From Nipponacmea schrenckii (lineage: Eukaryota > Mollusca > Gastropoda > Lottiidae), in contig CM060201.1 of the NCBI GenBank assembly GCA_030562195.1, positions 21,712,454-21,776,453 on the forward strand: a stretch of 64,000 nucleotides of DNA, in the 5' to 3' direction. This document shows, one piece after another, positions 1 through 12,300 of this stretch. The first letter of the stretch is position 1, and the number at the start of each line of letters is the position of its first letter. A program made the translations under genes and the position numbers. The notes under the pieces are model-generated. The model saw only the letters and a program-made list of their open reading frames with translations. It did no database searches and had not been told where the DNA came from.

Positions 1-309
1 AAAAATCTGTACACTGCCCAACATATCTCACAATTCAGTCTTCAATTATAAACAGCTTCAGAATACAAGCATCCGTCTTCATTAGCCAATAAGGTGCAGA
101 AGAGTAGGATGTAAAACTCCATTCATTTCATTTCAGGACACAAGCAAAGCTTTTCAAAACTTCAACAGACATTTTTATCCCGGTCAAAGGATTACCGATA
201 TTTCACAATAGATCCTTCACAGTATTCATTCATAAACTAATGCCATTTAGTACTTGTTAGATAAATTCTTTTTTAAGTTTGAGTTTTGTTATAAATCTTA
301 AATATAACT

Positions 310-3300
310 TCACAAGGAATCTAGTTGATCCTGATACTCTGTATAGAGACGCTGCCAGCGAAGATTTGAGCCAATTATGGGAAGAATTTCTTTCAACAAT
401 TCATGTTTATCCAGTCCCTAAAATAGAAAGATTATACCAGTAAATCAAAGCTAATTATTCATGAAAATTCAAATCTACTGACCATAATAATTTCACTATA
501 AATTTCCATAATAATATACTAGCCGTAGCCTTCGTGAACACTGCTTTAATCCTGTGCCAGTGCCTTCTGTTGAATCCAGTGCCTTCTGTGAATTTTACTT
601 ACCAAAATATGCGAGTTCCACGAAGTTGATTTATTTTTTATAACAGGGCCGAGTAAATCATCGCAGACTTCTCGTAACTTTACTTCAAATCCTACAATAG
701 ATACAGATGAACGAAAACTTAAGAAGAAAAAGTTATTTTATTGGATAATAATTCTTTATTTAATATTGATTTTAGTGATTGACCAATCAGATGACTGGAA
801 CACTAATCATCTGAAGTTAAGTTTTTCAAGAATATTGGCCCTATACAACAGCAAATAAACAGGATCAATAAAGTGTGCCAGGATCAATAAAGTGTGCCAG
901 GATCGATAAAGTGTGCCAGGATCAATAAAGTGTGCCAGGATCAATAAAGTGTGCAATGAGGGAAATTTAGTCAGGACAGCAGCATTAGTCTATTTTTTTT
1001 CAATTTCCAACTGTAAAAATGTAGAAAAAATAGCCTCACTTTATTGTCCTTTCTTTCTGAATTTCAGTACCGACAAAGTGAAAAACCTTAGGACCTCAAA
1101 ATCCAAGATTGAACCCTGGGCCCTCAGGACAGCACTGAACCCCCACAAGTTAAGTTACTTACCTTCCTGTACTAGATATCGAACATACGACAAAAACCAG
1201 AATTTATATTCATCTTGAGATTTCAAACCCAAGCAGACAGCAACTTGGGTTTCAAGATGGCTGACAGTGGCCGTCTGCTGGACTGATGAAGTTGAGCTTG
1301 AGGTCCTGGATGCCATCATTCCTACCCTGAAATTATATCAGATTAAAAAATCTTTTAAAGATGCATTCTCCTGTTGTTTAGGATTAAATCAAGCTTACTA
1401 ATTGATTAATCAGTATATCTAATGAATATTCCACTTATTAAAACCGTATGTGGGCGTATAGAAGCTTTGGTAATTCTAAGAAGTTATTCATATTTGTTCA
1501 TGTGAGTTTAAACAACAACAAATGTTTGATAAAAAAAATTTTTTAAAAAGGGGGGGGGGGCATTTTTTCCCAGTAGCCTATCCTGTCCACACGCACCTGT
1601 GGATAAAATTAGATCTATTACAAACAAAAATTGCCATGAGTTTGTTTGTTAAACTTACCTATTGTGTGATTTTTGTAATAATTTCAAGGGGCCGTTAATT
1701 TGACTAGATTGTTGACAGAACTGATAATCTGAACATTGTATAACATTGTTTATATTCTCATGTATTAAAACCCTGAAATATACAAACCAAAACTTTATCA
1801 ACTTCTTAAAGGGATAATAGGCGTTAGAAGGAACATAAAATTTTAAGTTCACTCAAATTTGGACAGTAACAGTATATATCCATCAGTGGACTAGTCATAC
1901 CTATACATCAAAATCCCTCTAAAATCCGATAAATCCCCAAAATAAAGTAGTTAATCATAAAACGCTTGAGCCATCCATCAAGCGATTTTCAAATCGTGTA
2001 AATATAAAGGGAAGTAACTCTAACATGTGGGTTTTCACGCGTCCTTGACCCCTACAGTTGAATTCCACAATGATGTTTTAGCGTTGATTTACCAGACGCT
2101 TTTATTCTCAAACTGAATGGAATCGTCGCTGGCTCACTTTTTAAAAAAAATTCTGAATATATTTTTATTGTGGCTTTTTAAAATTTGGTAAAGTGTGGGA
2201 TGCATACTTATTTAACTAATAGTCAATATAAACACAAATATAAGCTGTAGGACGAGTGTATTCTAACGCCTATTATCCCTTTAAAGGGATACTGTGTCTT
2301 AGAATGAACATGAAAATTTTAAACTTAGCCACTCTTAGACGCAGTATCAATTAAATCTACTTAGACAAAAACACAGATGTTTCAGTTTCCTATGAATAAA
2401 TATATACCATGTTGAATATAATTTAATGGATTTGTGATAGTGTTTGAAAATTAACACTGGTTTGATTCACAGAAGCACTGACTGTGGTATATTAGAAATA
2501 TTTGATTAGGACTGTAGTAATGTGTCTGTCTACAAATCGTGCCTTGATCATACTTTATAAATAAATAATATCAAAATAATTCCCACATTTACGCTGTGCA
2601 GTGAACAACTAGGGTCATTTTGTCAAAATACCTGCTTACTTTATAAGGTATTAAACATTTCAATTTTTTTTAAAGGTATTAATTACTTGCCCACTTTCTT
2701 TAGGCATTAAACTATTGAGGGATCTCTAACACAGGAAAAACACTGGTAAATTACAAAAGTTAAACAGATGAAGTTTCTAGTATTTTATCCTACTCTTTAG
2801 CTATGCAGTGTGCAATAAGGGAAACTAAAGGTATTATAAGTTATTTCTAAGACCATTAAAGAAAACCAGCATACTTACCATGATTTGAGATCTGTATGGT
2901 ATGAATAAGATTTAGAATTAGATAAAGTGATAATAGGTAGACCTTCATTAGTTATTTTAACTGTATCAACTTCTATATTACCTAGTTATAGAAACAATAT
3001 CAACTTATAGATAGATAAATTAAGAGACGAGAGGGGGAGAGGAGGTGGGGTATTTTGAAAGTGGCTTCAGTTATTGAACTGGTTTCTTGATGGATTTTGA
3101 AAAAGAGTGGGTGTTGAAGTAAACATTAAAGAACCCATTAATAAATTATCACCTACCATTTATAATACTGGAGATATTTTCATTATTAATAGTTGCCGTT
3201 TTATTTTGCATATTCCTGTCAAAATAATTCCATAATTTCAAAAATAATATAAGTTTTGGGTCGACTTGACATCCCACAAAATCAAAATGATCTATAATAC

Positions 3301-6300
3301 ATCTCAAAATTTAGTATTTTCATTCATTTCTATTGAACAATCCAGACAGTTTCATTAGTCCAATTTGAACCAAGGAGATTTCATTTCTAATTAGGCGTCA
3401 AGCTACTTATTGAAGCATTCATCTTTTTGGTTTTGTTCAAAGTGACTGCTTATTAAGAATTCTTATTTGAACTGAGACATATTTGCTGGGGTTTAATTCT
3501 AACCCGCCTTGACCCTACCCTAACGACAGGGGTTAAGCAATGCAAACGCCTGAAATTGCCCAAAATAAATAATTTCACTCACCAAACGTGTAAGCTGCCT
3601 TTTTGAGTAACTGCCATGACGAAATAGAGTGAGCAATGGAGATAAGAAATTTTCGAATTTAGAACCAGACTTGGAAACAATCGTCTTCCTCCAAAACTGA
3701 AGATTGATACAGAGTTGTCTTCACAACTAACACAGGCTACACACCTACAAATAGAAATATACAATTCATCTCTGTATTTAAAGGGATACTGTGTCTTAAA
3801 ATGAACATAAAACTTGGTCAATAAGAGTATATATTCATCAGTAAATATACCTGCTGTCATAAATAACATAACAGAATCCTTATATAATCTGATAAATCTA
3901 ACAAAACATTAAAATTTAAACTTGGTCAATAAGAGTATATATTCATCAGTAGATAAACCTGCTGTCATAAATAACATAACAGAATCCTTATATAATCTGA
4001 TAAATCAAACAAAACATTAAAATATTAAACTTGGTCAATAAGAGTATATATTCATCAGTAGATATACCTGCTGTCATAAATAACATAACAGAATCCTTAT
4101 ATAATCTGATAAATCTAACAAAACATTAAAATATTAAACTTGGTCAATAAGAGTATATATTCATCAGTAGATAAACCTGCTGTCATAAATAACATAACAG
4201 AATCCTTATATAATCTGATAAATCAAACAAAACATTAAAATATTAAACTTGGTCAATAAGAGTATATATTCATCAGTAGATATACCTGCTGTCATAAATA
4301 ACATAACAGAATCCTTATATAATCTGATAAATCTAACAAAACATTAAAATATTAAACTTGGTCAATAAGAGTATATATTCATCAGTAGATAAACCTGCTG
4401 TCATAAATAATATAACAGAATCCTTATATAATCTGATAAATCTAAAAACTTAGTAATTATCCATAAAAATACAATTGATTATTTAAAACACTTAAAAAAT
4501 TGATTAAGCCTTTTTTAATAATTACTTAGTTTTGTGTGGAAAATAAAAGCATCCCCTTGATCAATTTATCAGTTTTTTTATCGTCGTTACCCAGATGTAG
4601 GCCTAGTGTACAAATATAATGACGTGGAACAAGGAAGACAACTCTACCTGGAAGCTGCCATGTTGTTTATTGGAGACGTTAATATCTGTTCCCATGATGC
4701 CTCGTTGTCTTTTATCAATCGTAATTTATGTACAGTTACCAGACCACACTGGACATTGTTCTCTACTTCTAGGCTGATAGAGTTCTCTTCCCCTGCCTTT
4801 TCACTTATCTACAATCAATCACAAAAACTGTTAGAATCATCAGAAGATTCCAGAAATTCCTTGGAATAGAAGCCTGCAGTGTGCAATGATGGAAAGTTGA
4901 CGCTTAAGTTTTCCAACTGTCCAAGGAAATGTTAAAGTAATCGCTTAACCAAGGATTGAACCAGAGTATCTGACTCATTCAGCCACCGTGGCTCTCTGCT
5001 GGTAATGAGGTAGAATATAGTTTGGAAACTCTATTCTAATGCTGTTTCATTGAGTGTCTTTCAAGACTGTCCCCTGACAGTTGGCAGTATTTAATGTGTC
5101 ATTCAAGACTGTCCCCTGACAGTTGGCAGTATTCAATGTGTCATTCAAGACTGTCCCCTAACAGGTGGCAGTATTTAATGTGTCATTCGAGACTGTCCCC
5201 TGACAGTTGGCAGTATTTAATGTGTCATTCGAGACAACTTGCATGGAAGCTGCCATGTTGTTTATTGGAGATTTAATATCTTTTCCCATGATGCCTCGTT
5301 GTCTTTCAATTTATTAAGTTCCCAGACTCAATTTAATGTTCATTACAAGATTCCCCTACATTGGCTATTCAATTGTCTCTCAATACTGCCCCTAGACATG
5401 CATAGAGATTCTCATTCGCTGCCTGCAGTTGCAATTAATTGACAATCAACTGTCCAAGGAATATGTTAAAGTCATCGACTGTCCCCAAGATTGCCAGATT
5501 AATTGCTCATTCGAGACCACCTGAAGCTCTGCAGTAATGTGCATAACTGTCTTGGAAAGTTGACAGCTTTTAAGTGTCATTCAGACTGTCCCCTGACAGT
5601 TGGCAGTATTTAATGTGTCATTCCAGACTGTCTCCTAACAGTTGGCAGTATTTAATGTGTCATTCCAGACTGTCCTCTTGACAGTTGGCAGTATTTAATG
5701 TGTCATTCCAGACTGTCTTCTAACAGTTGGCAGTATTTAATGTGTCATTCCAGACTGTCTTCTAACAGTTGGCAGTATTTAATGTGTCATTCCAGACTCT
5801 CCTATGACAGTTGGCAGAATTAATGTATCATTCGCGACTGTCCCCAATCGCCAGTAAAACTGACCTGAAATGTTGAAGTCTTCTCTATAGTTGGTACTGG
5901 CAGACTTAATTCATTGGCAGCCGGTGAAATGGTACGGAATGATGGTCCAACAATCGACGCCTAAAATCAAAAATAATAATTTCAAGATTGGTTGAACAAA
6001 CAGAATAAATTAAAATAAGATTTTTATTACAATGAGATGAGTTTTGAGTTTTACATCCCACTTTCATCCTCCTGTTCGAGATAATGAGGACAGGCAATGC
6101 TATGCAGTGTGCCACGAGGGAAATTCTGTTAGCAGATCAAGTAATTTTAACGTGAACACCCCAAAACTAAATATGTTGCTGAGCAACTCATGCCCCCCTG
6201 TTTTTCTCTGAAGTTGCGACTTACCGAGAGTGAAGGAACTGGTCTGTCTGAGTCTTTCCGATCTTTCTTTGATCGTCCAGCCTTATTATGTTTATCTTCT

Positions 6301-9300
6301 CCTTTCTTTCGTTTTAACGAGAGACCAACTGGTTTATCTTTTACCTTTTCCTTGTCTACGCGTCTGAAGGAAAAATTGCAGATTCATAAATCATGAAAGA
6401 GATGGCACAGATGAGATTTTAGAAGGTGTTGTTTTACATGAGGGGGAACACATTTTTTTAACACCATTATGATAAGCCTATAGATACTATACTAGGAAGT
6501 GAAAAATGAAATGAATGGAGTTTTACATCCTACTCTTTTGCACTTAATGGGCTAATGAAGGCGGGATTCACTGACAGGTAGAAATGAAATGAATGGAGTT
6601 TTACACCCTACTCTTCTACACATTATAAACTAATGAAGACAGGTTCTATACTACGCGTGTTCGATCCACAATCCAAAAATTGCAGCTAAGAGAATTATAA
6701 TTTTCCTTGACCTACTTTTCTACTGGTGTACTAGTGGTTACTTTCGGTTTCTCTGATTTTTCAGGAGTTTTTTCTAGAGCTGTCATTGGCTGAGAATAGA
6801 AATAAAACACAGACTTAAAATCTTCATCCATTGTCATGGCAGCGAAAAAAATATATATTTGATCACCATCATTTTGGAGTCAGAATTTTTTTTAACATAA
6901 TAATGACAAAGTTTTATGGAATAACAATAACTAAGTTTATTTATTTTGCGACGTTTCAACGAGTGTTCTCTTGTCGTTATCAAGTAGGAACACTCGTTAA
7001 AACACCACAGAATAAATAAACTCAGTAATTGTTATTCTATAAAACTAAGTTATTATTATCATACTACCAATTACTAAATGAAATATTTAGAATATTTTTA
7101 ACATACCTGAAAAACAGAAGCTTCGGATTTTTTGTCCCCTGAGGCCCTTTTATCTAAAATAGGGCTTGGTTTAGGTTCTGAGAGGTTCGACCCAGTTTGT
7201 GGCGAAGTTGTAGATTTCGATGAAGGCGAGACTAAACCAGGAACAGTAACTCTATCTAGTTTTTCCACCTGTATTTTACTGGGGTCCTTACTAGTAGCGA
7301 AGGATATGTTAGAATCTGTGGTTATTACATTCCCAGGGAACGGTAACGGTGCTTCACTAAAATTACAACAAATTTCAATTCAAAACTAAATTGAGTATTT
7401 AAACAAAGTTCGATATCATTTCTCTTCAATGCACCTCACAACAAGAACAGGTAAAATTTGTGGATGAATAACTACTTCAAATATAAGTAAATCAAAGTTG
7501 AGTATGAAAATGTTCGTGACCCAGAGGCTGGGGCTAAACTTACCCAAAGTCTGGTTGAGGGGCGAGGAATATTGGTGTTATTCTTCTTCGTCCATCTGGT
7601 GTTCTTGTTTCTATCTGTTTATCTAATGGCTGCCGAAAAAATAACGTTAAATTTTATTTCAAAATCACATTACAGATTCACTCTCGTTGGACTTTTGTTA
7701 ATAAAAATAATATTAGAGTGCCATTTCTTTGATCTTAAACGCTTACAAAATGTCTGCTACAAATGCCTGACTGTTTGAGGGTCTACTTTGCTTCAACCTC
7801 AAACTTCATCAATAAATTTTGAACAAATTTGAGACCAAAAATCCAAAAGACTGATACCTTAAAAGGAACATCACCATTAGCAAGTGGATGTTTCTGGGGA
7901 GTTTTTGGCGTTTGTGGTGAAGCTGTTTGGGAATTCTGTTGTTTTTCCTGTGATTCTTTCTGTGCCTGCTGCTGTAAATTCAACATGGCCGCCGATTCTA
8001 TAATCTGGTTGCCTGTTGTCATGGAGCGTAAAGGTAAACCCTTCCCATAGATCTTCTCTAATACTGTTTGCTACAAAATCAAAATTACTAGCAATGAAAT
8101 GAAATGAATGGAGTTTTACGTCCTACTTGTCTGCACCTAATGGGCTAATGAAGACAGGGTTCAGTGACAGGTGGAAATGAAACGAATGGAGTTTCACATC
8201 CTATTCTTCAGCACTTAATGTCATATTGATATAGTGTCATATTGTGGTCTTATAACCAAAAGTTAGGTAACAGTTATATCCCATTATTTCATTCTAATTA
8301 GAGAGAGTTATTTCCCCTGAAGCCTAGATTTTCTTGTGACAGCTATCCAAGGTTGGAAATAGAGTCAAATGGACAAATTGTTTGGATTTGGACAGTGACC
8401 AAAAGGCCTGGCGGCGGATTTAAGAAAGAAAAAAGAAATGCTTACTTACCACTTCCTGTTGAGTAAGAGATGTACCAATCTCGTCAACAGAGAAATCTAT
8501 AAAAGCTACGGTACCATCGATAGAACAACACATCAACTCGAAACCACTCTTACTCCTAGAAATACATAAACAAACAATACAATCATTTGTAGGATAATAA
8601 CTTTGACCAGCTTGTCCGTAGATAATGATTTTTACAAGGATAACAAATTTATGACCTTGAGGATCCTGTCTACCAGCTAGTGCTTCGTCAAACTCCATGG
8701 CAATGTTAAAGAATAACAACCTAAGTTCTTGCGGATTCTGTCTTCCACCTTGGCCCATTTCTTGCCAAATTAACTGATAATATATCACAATATAGACTTA
8801 CCAGGAAATATCCATAATAGAACTTTCAAACAGGTCATGAGTTACTACAAGCGGTCTTTTTAAGGCAGTCAGCTGAAATAGACACCAGTGTTATCAGAGA
8901 TTCATATAGCAGCACAACTTTAAATTCAATCACTGAATAATACAGTCTAATTAACATATAGACCTAACTTTCGTTCTTATTTTATTAGTTTAGTTTCGTA
9001 TGTTTTTATTAGCTATTGGCTTTGTTCGTAACCACTACAGTTAGGTCTAACACTGCCCTTTAATAAGAACTGTTTGAATGACCTTTGACCTAACTCAGTT
9101 AGGTGCTGTAATATATTGAAACTGGCATGAAATTCACCTGGTTTCAAATAAATACATAGCCTAATAAGAAAGTAATAAATACCTACCCATATAGAGATAG
9201 ATCTATCCTTACTTCCAATAGCACAACACGAATATTGCTGAGACTGAAATATAATACAGTGGAATTTTATATTCAAAAAGAATACCCTTACTCATTGACC

Positions 9301-12300
9301 CAAACCACACCCCATTCATCATACTTCCTCTCTCATCGTGTCCCAACCACACCCCACATTAATCATACTTCCTCGAGCCTGTGGTAATACAAGTTAGGGA
9401 AATAACATAATATTGCACAAACTTGTCCTTGGAATCTTTCTAGTTAAAGACAGTTTCAGTTGAATCAAATCTTACTTCAAAATAATTGACGTACCTTTTC
9501 ACTGTCCTTTTTGATTCGTTTTTCAAAAATATTAGGATTAAAACGCTGAAAAATAAAAAATATAGGTGATGAGAAATACTCAAGAAATACAATTTGGACA
9601 ACAGATGTTATAGCTGATAGATTCCAAAGGTTGGCAGGATTTCACCCCGTGCAGTGTGCAATGAGGGAAGGTTTGCCACAACAGGGGAAGGTTTGCCATT
9701 TTGTGATTTCGAACTGTTGAGGGATTTTTAACGTGCACAGTCTGTAGCACACGCAGCCTCTGATCGACTGGATGCCAAACAATGTCAATCCCTCCCGACC
9801 TGCAAAATCAAAAATAAAAAACTTACTACAACAGTAATGGCCTTCCGGTGTCCGACAAAATCCAGGGTAACCTTCCACCCCTCCCGTTCTATAATCTGAG
9901 CAGTGGGTCCAGAATTATTCATGGCATGGGCGGAGACTATATAATGACCATCAGGCGACCAGTCGAGGCGTAAAACATGAGTTGTTCCCCCACACTCTCG
10001 GAATGGTTCACTGATTACTGACTCCGTCTGCCAATCTCGGGTTCTCCAAACTCGTAATGTTTTATCATCCGACTGTGATGCCAGATATTTGCCAACAGGA
10101 TCCCAAGTTACTCCTTTAACTAACCCAGAATGCCCCTTTAATACGGCTACTTGCTCTAAAAATAAACACAAGCAAATATTACAATGTTGTTATCAAACAT
10201 AATCAATTCTACACCTTTATACTTCACTCTGGGCTGGCAAAATTTCCCTCATTGCACACTGCATGGCATTGCCTGTCTTCATTAGCTCATAAGGTGTAGA
10301 AGAGTAGGACTTAGCTAAGTTATATTCTAAAGTGTCATTTTAATTCTTCTTGTCAGTGAAGTCTGTCTTCATAAGCTCAAATGGTGTAGAAGAGTAGGAA
10401 GTAAAACTCCATTCATTTCCTTTCATTTAATTGACTTTGCTCTTGAGGCCATGTTTCTTTTCATGCAAGAAAAGTGAAGTTAATTTATTTTCTAAAATGT
10501 CAAACATAAACAAACCTGGAAATTTATTGGTGTTCCAGATAACTACTGTATTATCTACGCTACAGGAGGCTAACCAGGCGTCATGGGGCGACCATGATAA
10601 ATCTAACACATCTAAAATATAATTCAAAAAACCATGACAACAAAAAATAAATAAATAACATTATGGGACTGATAGTGAGAGAGCCACCATGTTGGTCAAG
10701 GTTGGCTTGCTGTTCGTGTGTGACTGGTTGATTGTTATGTGAACAACTTTTATCATTAAATTAAATAATTAATATCTAAAACTTATATAGTGTTGATCTG
10801 TCTTAGGCTTGAGGACTCTACAATTAGTGGTAGATCTGAGTCACCCGGACACCCCTTTATTCGAGGGTACAGATGACGCCATTTTCTATATAATCTATTA
10901 GTTATAAAAAGTACAAATTACCTCCAGAATGTCCCCTAAGGGTAAACACTGGCCTCCATTGTTCTACATTTACTACTTTATTATTAGAACCAAACGTTGA
11001 CGAGGGTCCAGAATATCTATAATAATAAACACAGTCTTGAAGGGATACTGCGTCTCAACATGAACATAAAATTTAAGTTCTCATGAATGGTCAATATGAG
11101 TCTGTTTCATCAGTGAACTTTATTAGTACATACTGGGTAACAATGTGCTGTAAATAGCTAGAAGATCTGATGCCACTCGGTGACTAGGCTTGTCAATTTA
11201 ACATCCACTTTAGAGGGACCACAGACTGACACAAAATTTGAGTACTCAGAGATGCTGTACAGATCTTAAAATAGTAAAGATTGTTGTGGTATTCCTAGAA
11301 AAGATATTTCCCGACAGTCATTGGCTGGATGATGTCTCTACACATGGTTAATTACGTATATAAACACATACCAATATGGGTGCATAAAGGAGCCTGAGAC
11401 TTACCTGCTCGTCTGCCAGATCATGACCAGTTTATCATCTCCACCAGATGCCAAGAATTTACCATTATATGACCATCTTACACAATTTACACACGCTGAA
11501 ATATTTCATAAACAGTATTTCAAATCTTCTGCACCTTATGAAAACAGAATAAAATGAATGGAGTTTTACATCCCAATCTTCTGCACATAAAAACAGGCAA
11601 TGCCATGCTGTGTGCAATAAGGGAAATTTTGCCAGGACAGCTGCATTAGCCTGTTTTTTTTTTATTTCCAACTGTCAAGGGATTTTTAAATGTGCACAGC
11701 CTGTAGCACACGGAGCCTCAATTCATTCTCCCATCAACCTTGACCTTTGGATAAAAAATATCTTACCTAGATGGTTGTCCATCTGACACAGAACTTTAGG
11801 AACACTTTCATTTTTCTCAGCCTTTTCATCTCGTACTGGAGCCATGTTCCAAATAACAACTTTACCACAGTCATCTCCTAATAACAGACAGTTTATATTG
11901 GGATATATGGGTGGCACAATGTCTTATAGTTTACATAGAGTGGGCAGGGTCTCAGGGAGTTGGTAGGGATTCAGGGTGTGAGTAGGGACACAGGGAGTGG
12001 GTTGGGATTCAGCAATGGGTAGGAGGGACTGAAAGGAAAGTTGTCAGATATAATCCAAATCAGATTTGAATTTGGCAGAAAACAGAGTTATCAGACAAAT
12101 TTGGTAAAAATAATTGAAGAGTTTCATTTTCTATTTTATCCAAATGTTTAGGGTTTAAATGTTAGAAACTAGGATAAGAAATAAAAAAAAACTCACAATA
12201 AGATTACTGAGAGATATTTTTGACAACATAAAAGTTCTCAGTACATACCTTGGCCCCCAGTCGCAAATCTCGAGCCGTCAGGGTGGATGTCGATGGAAAA

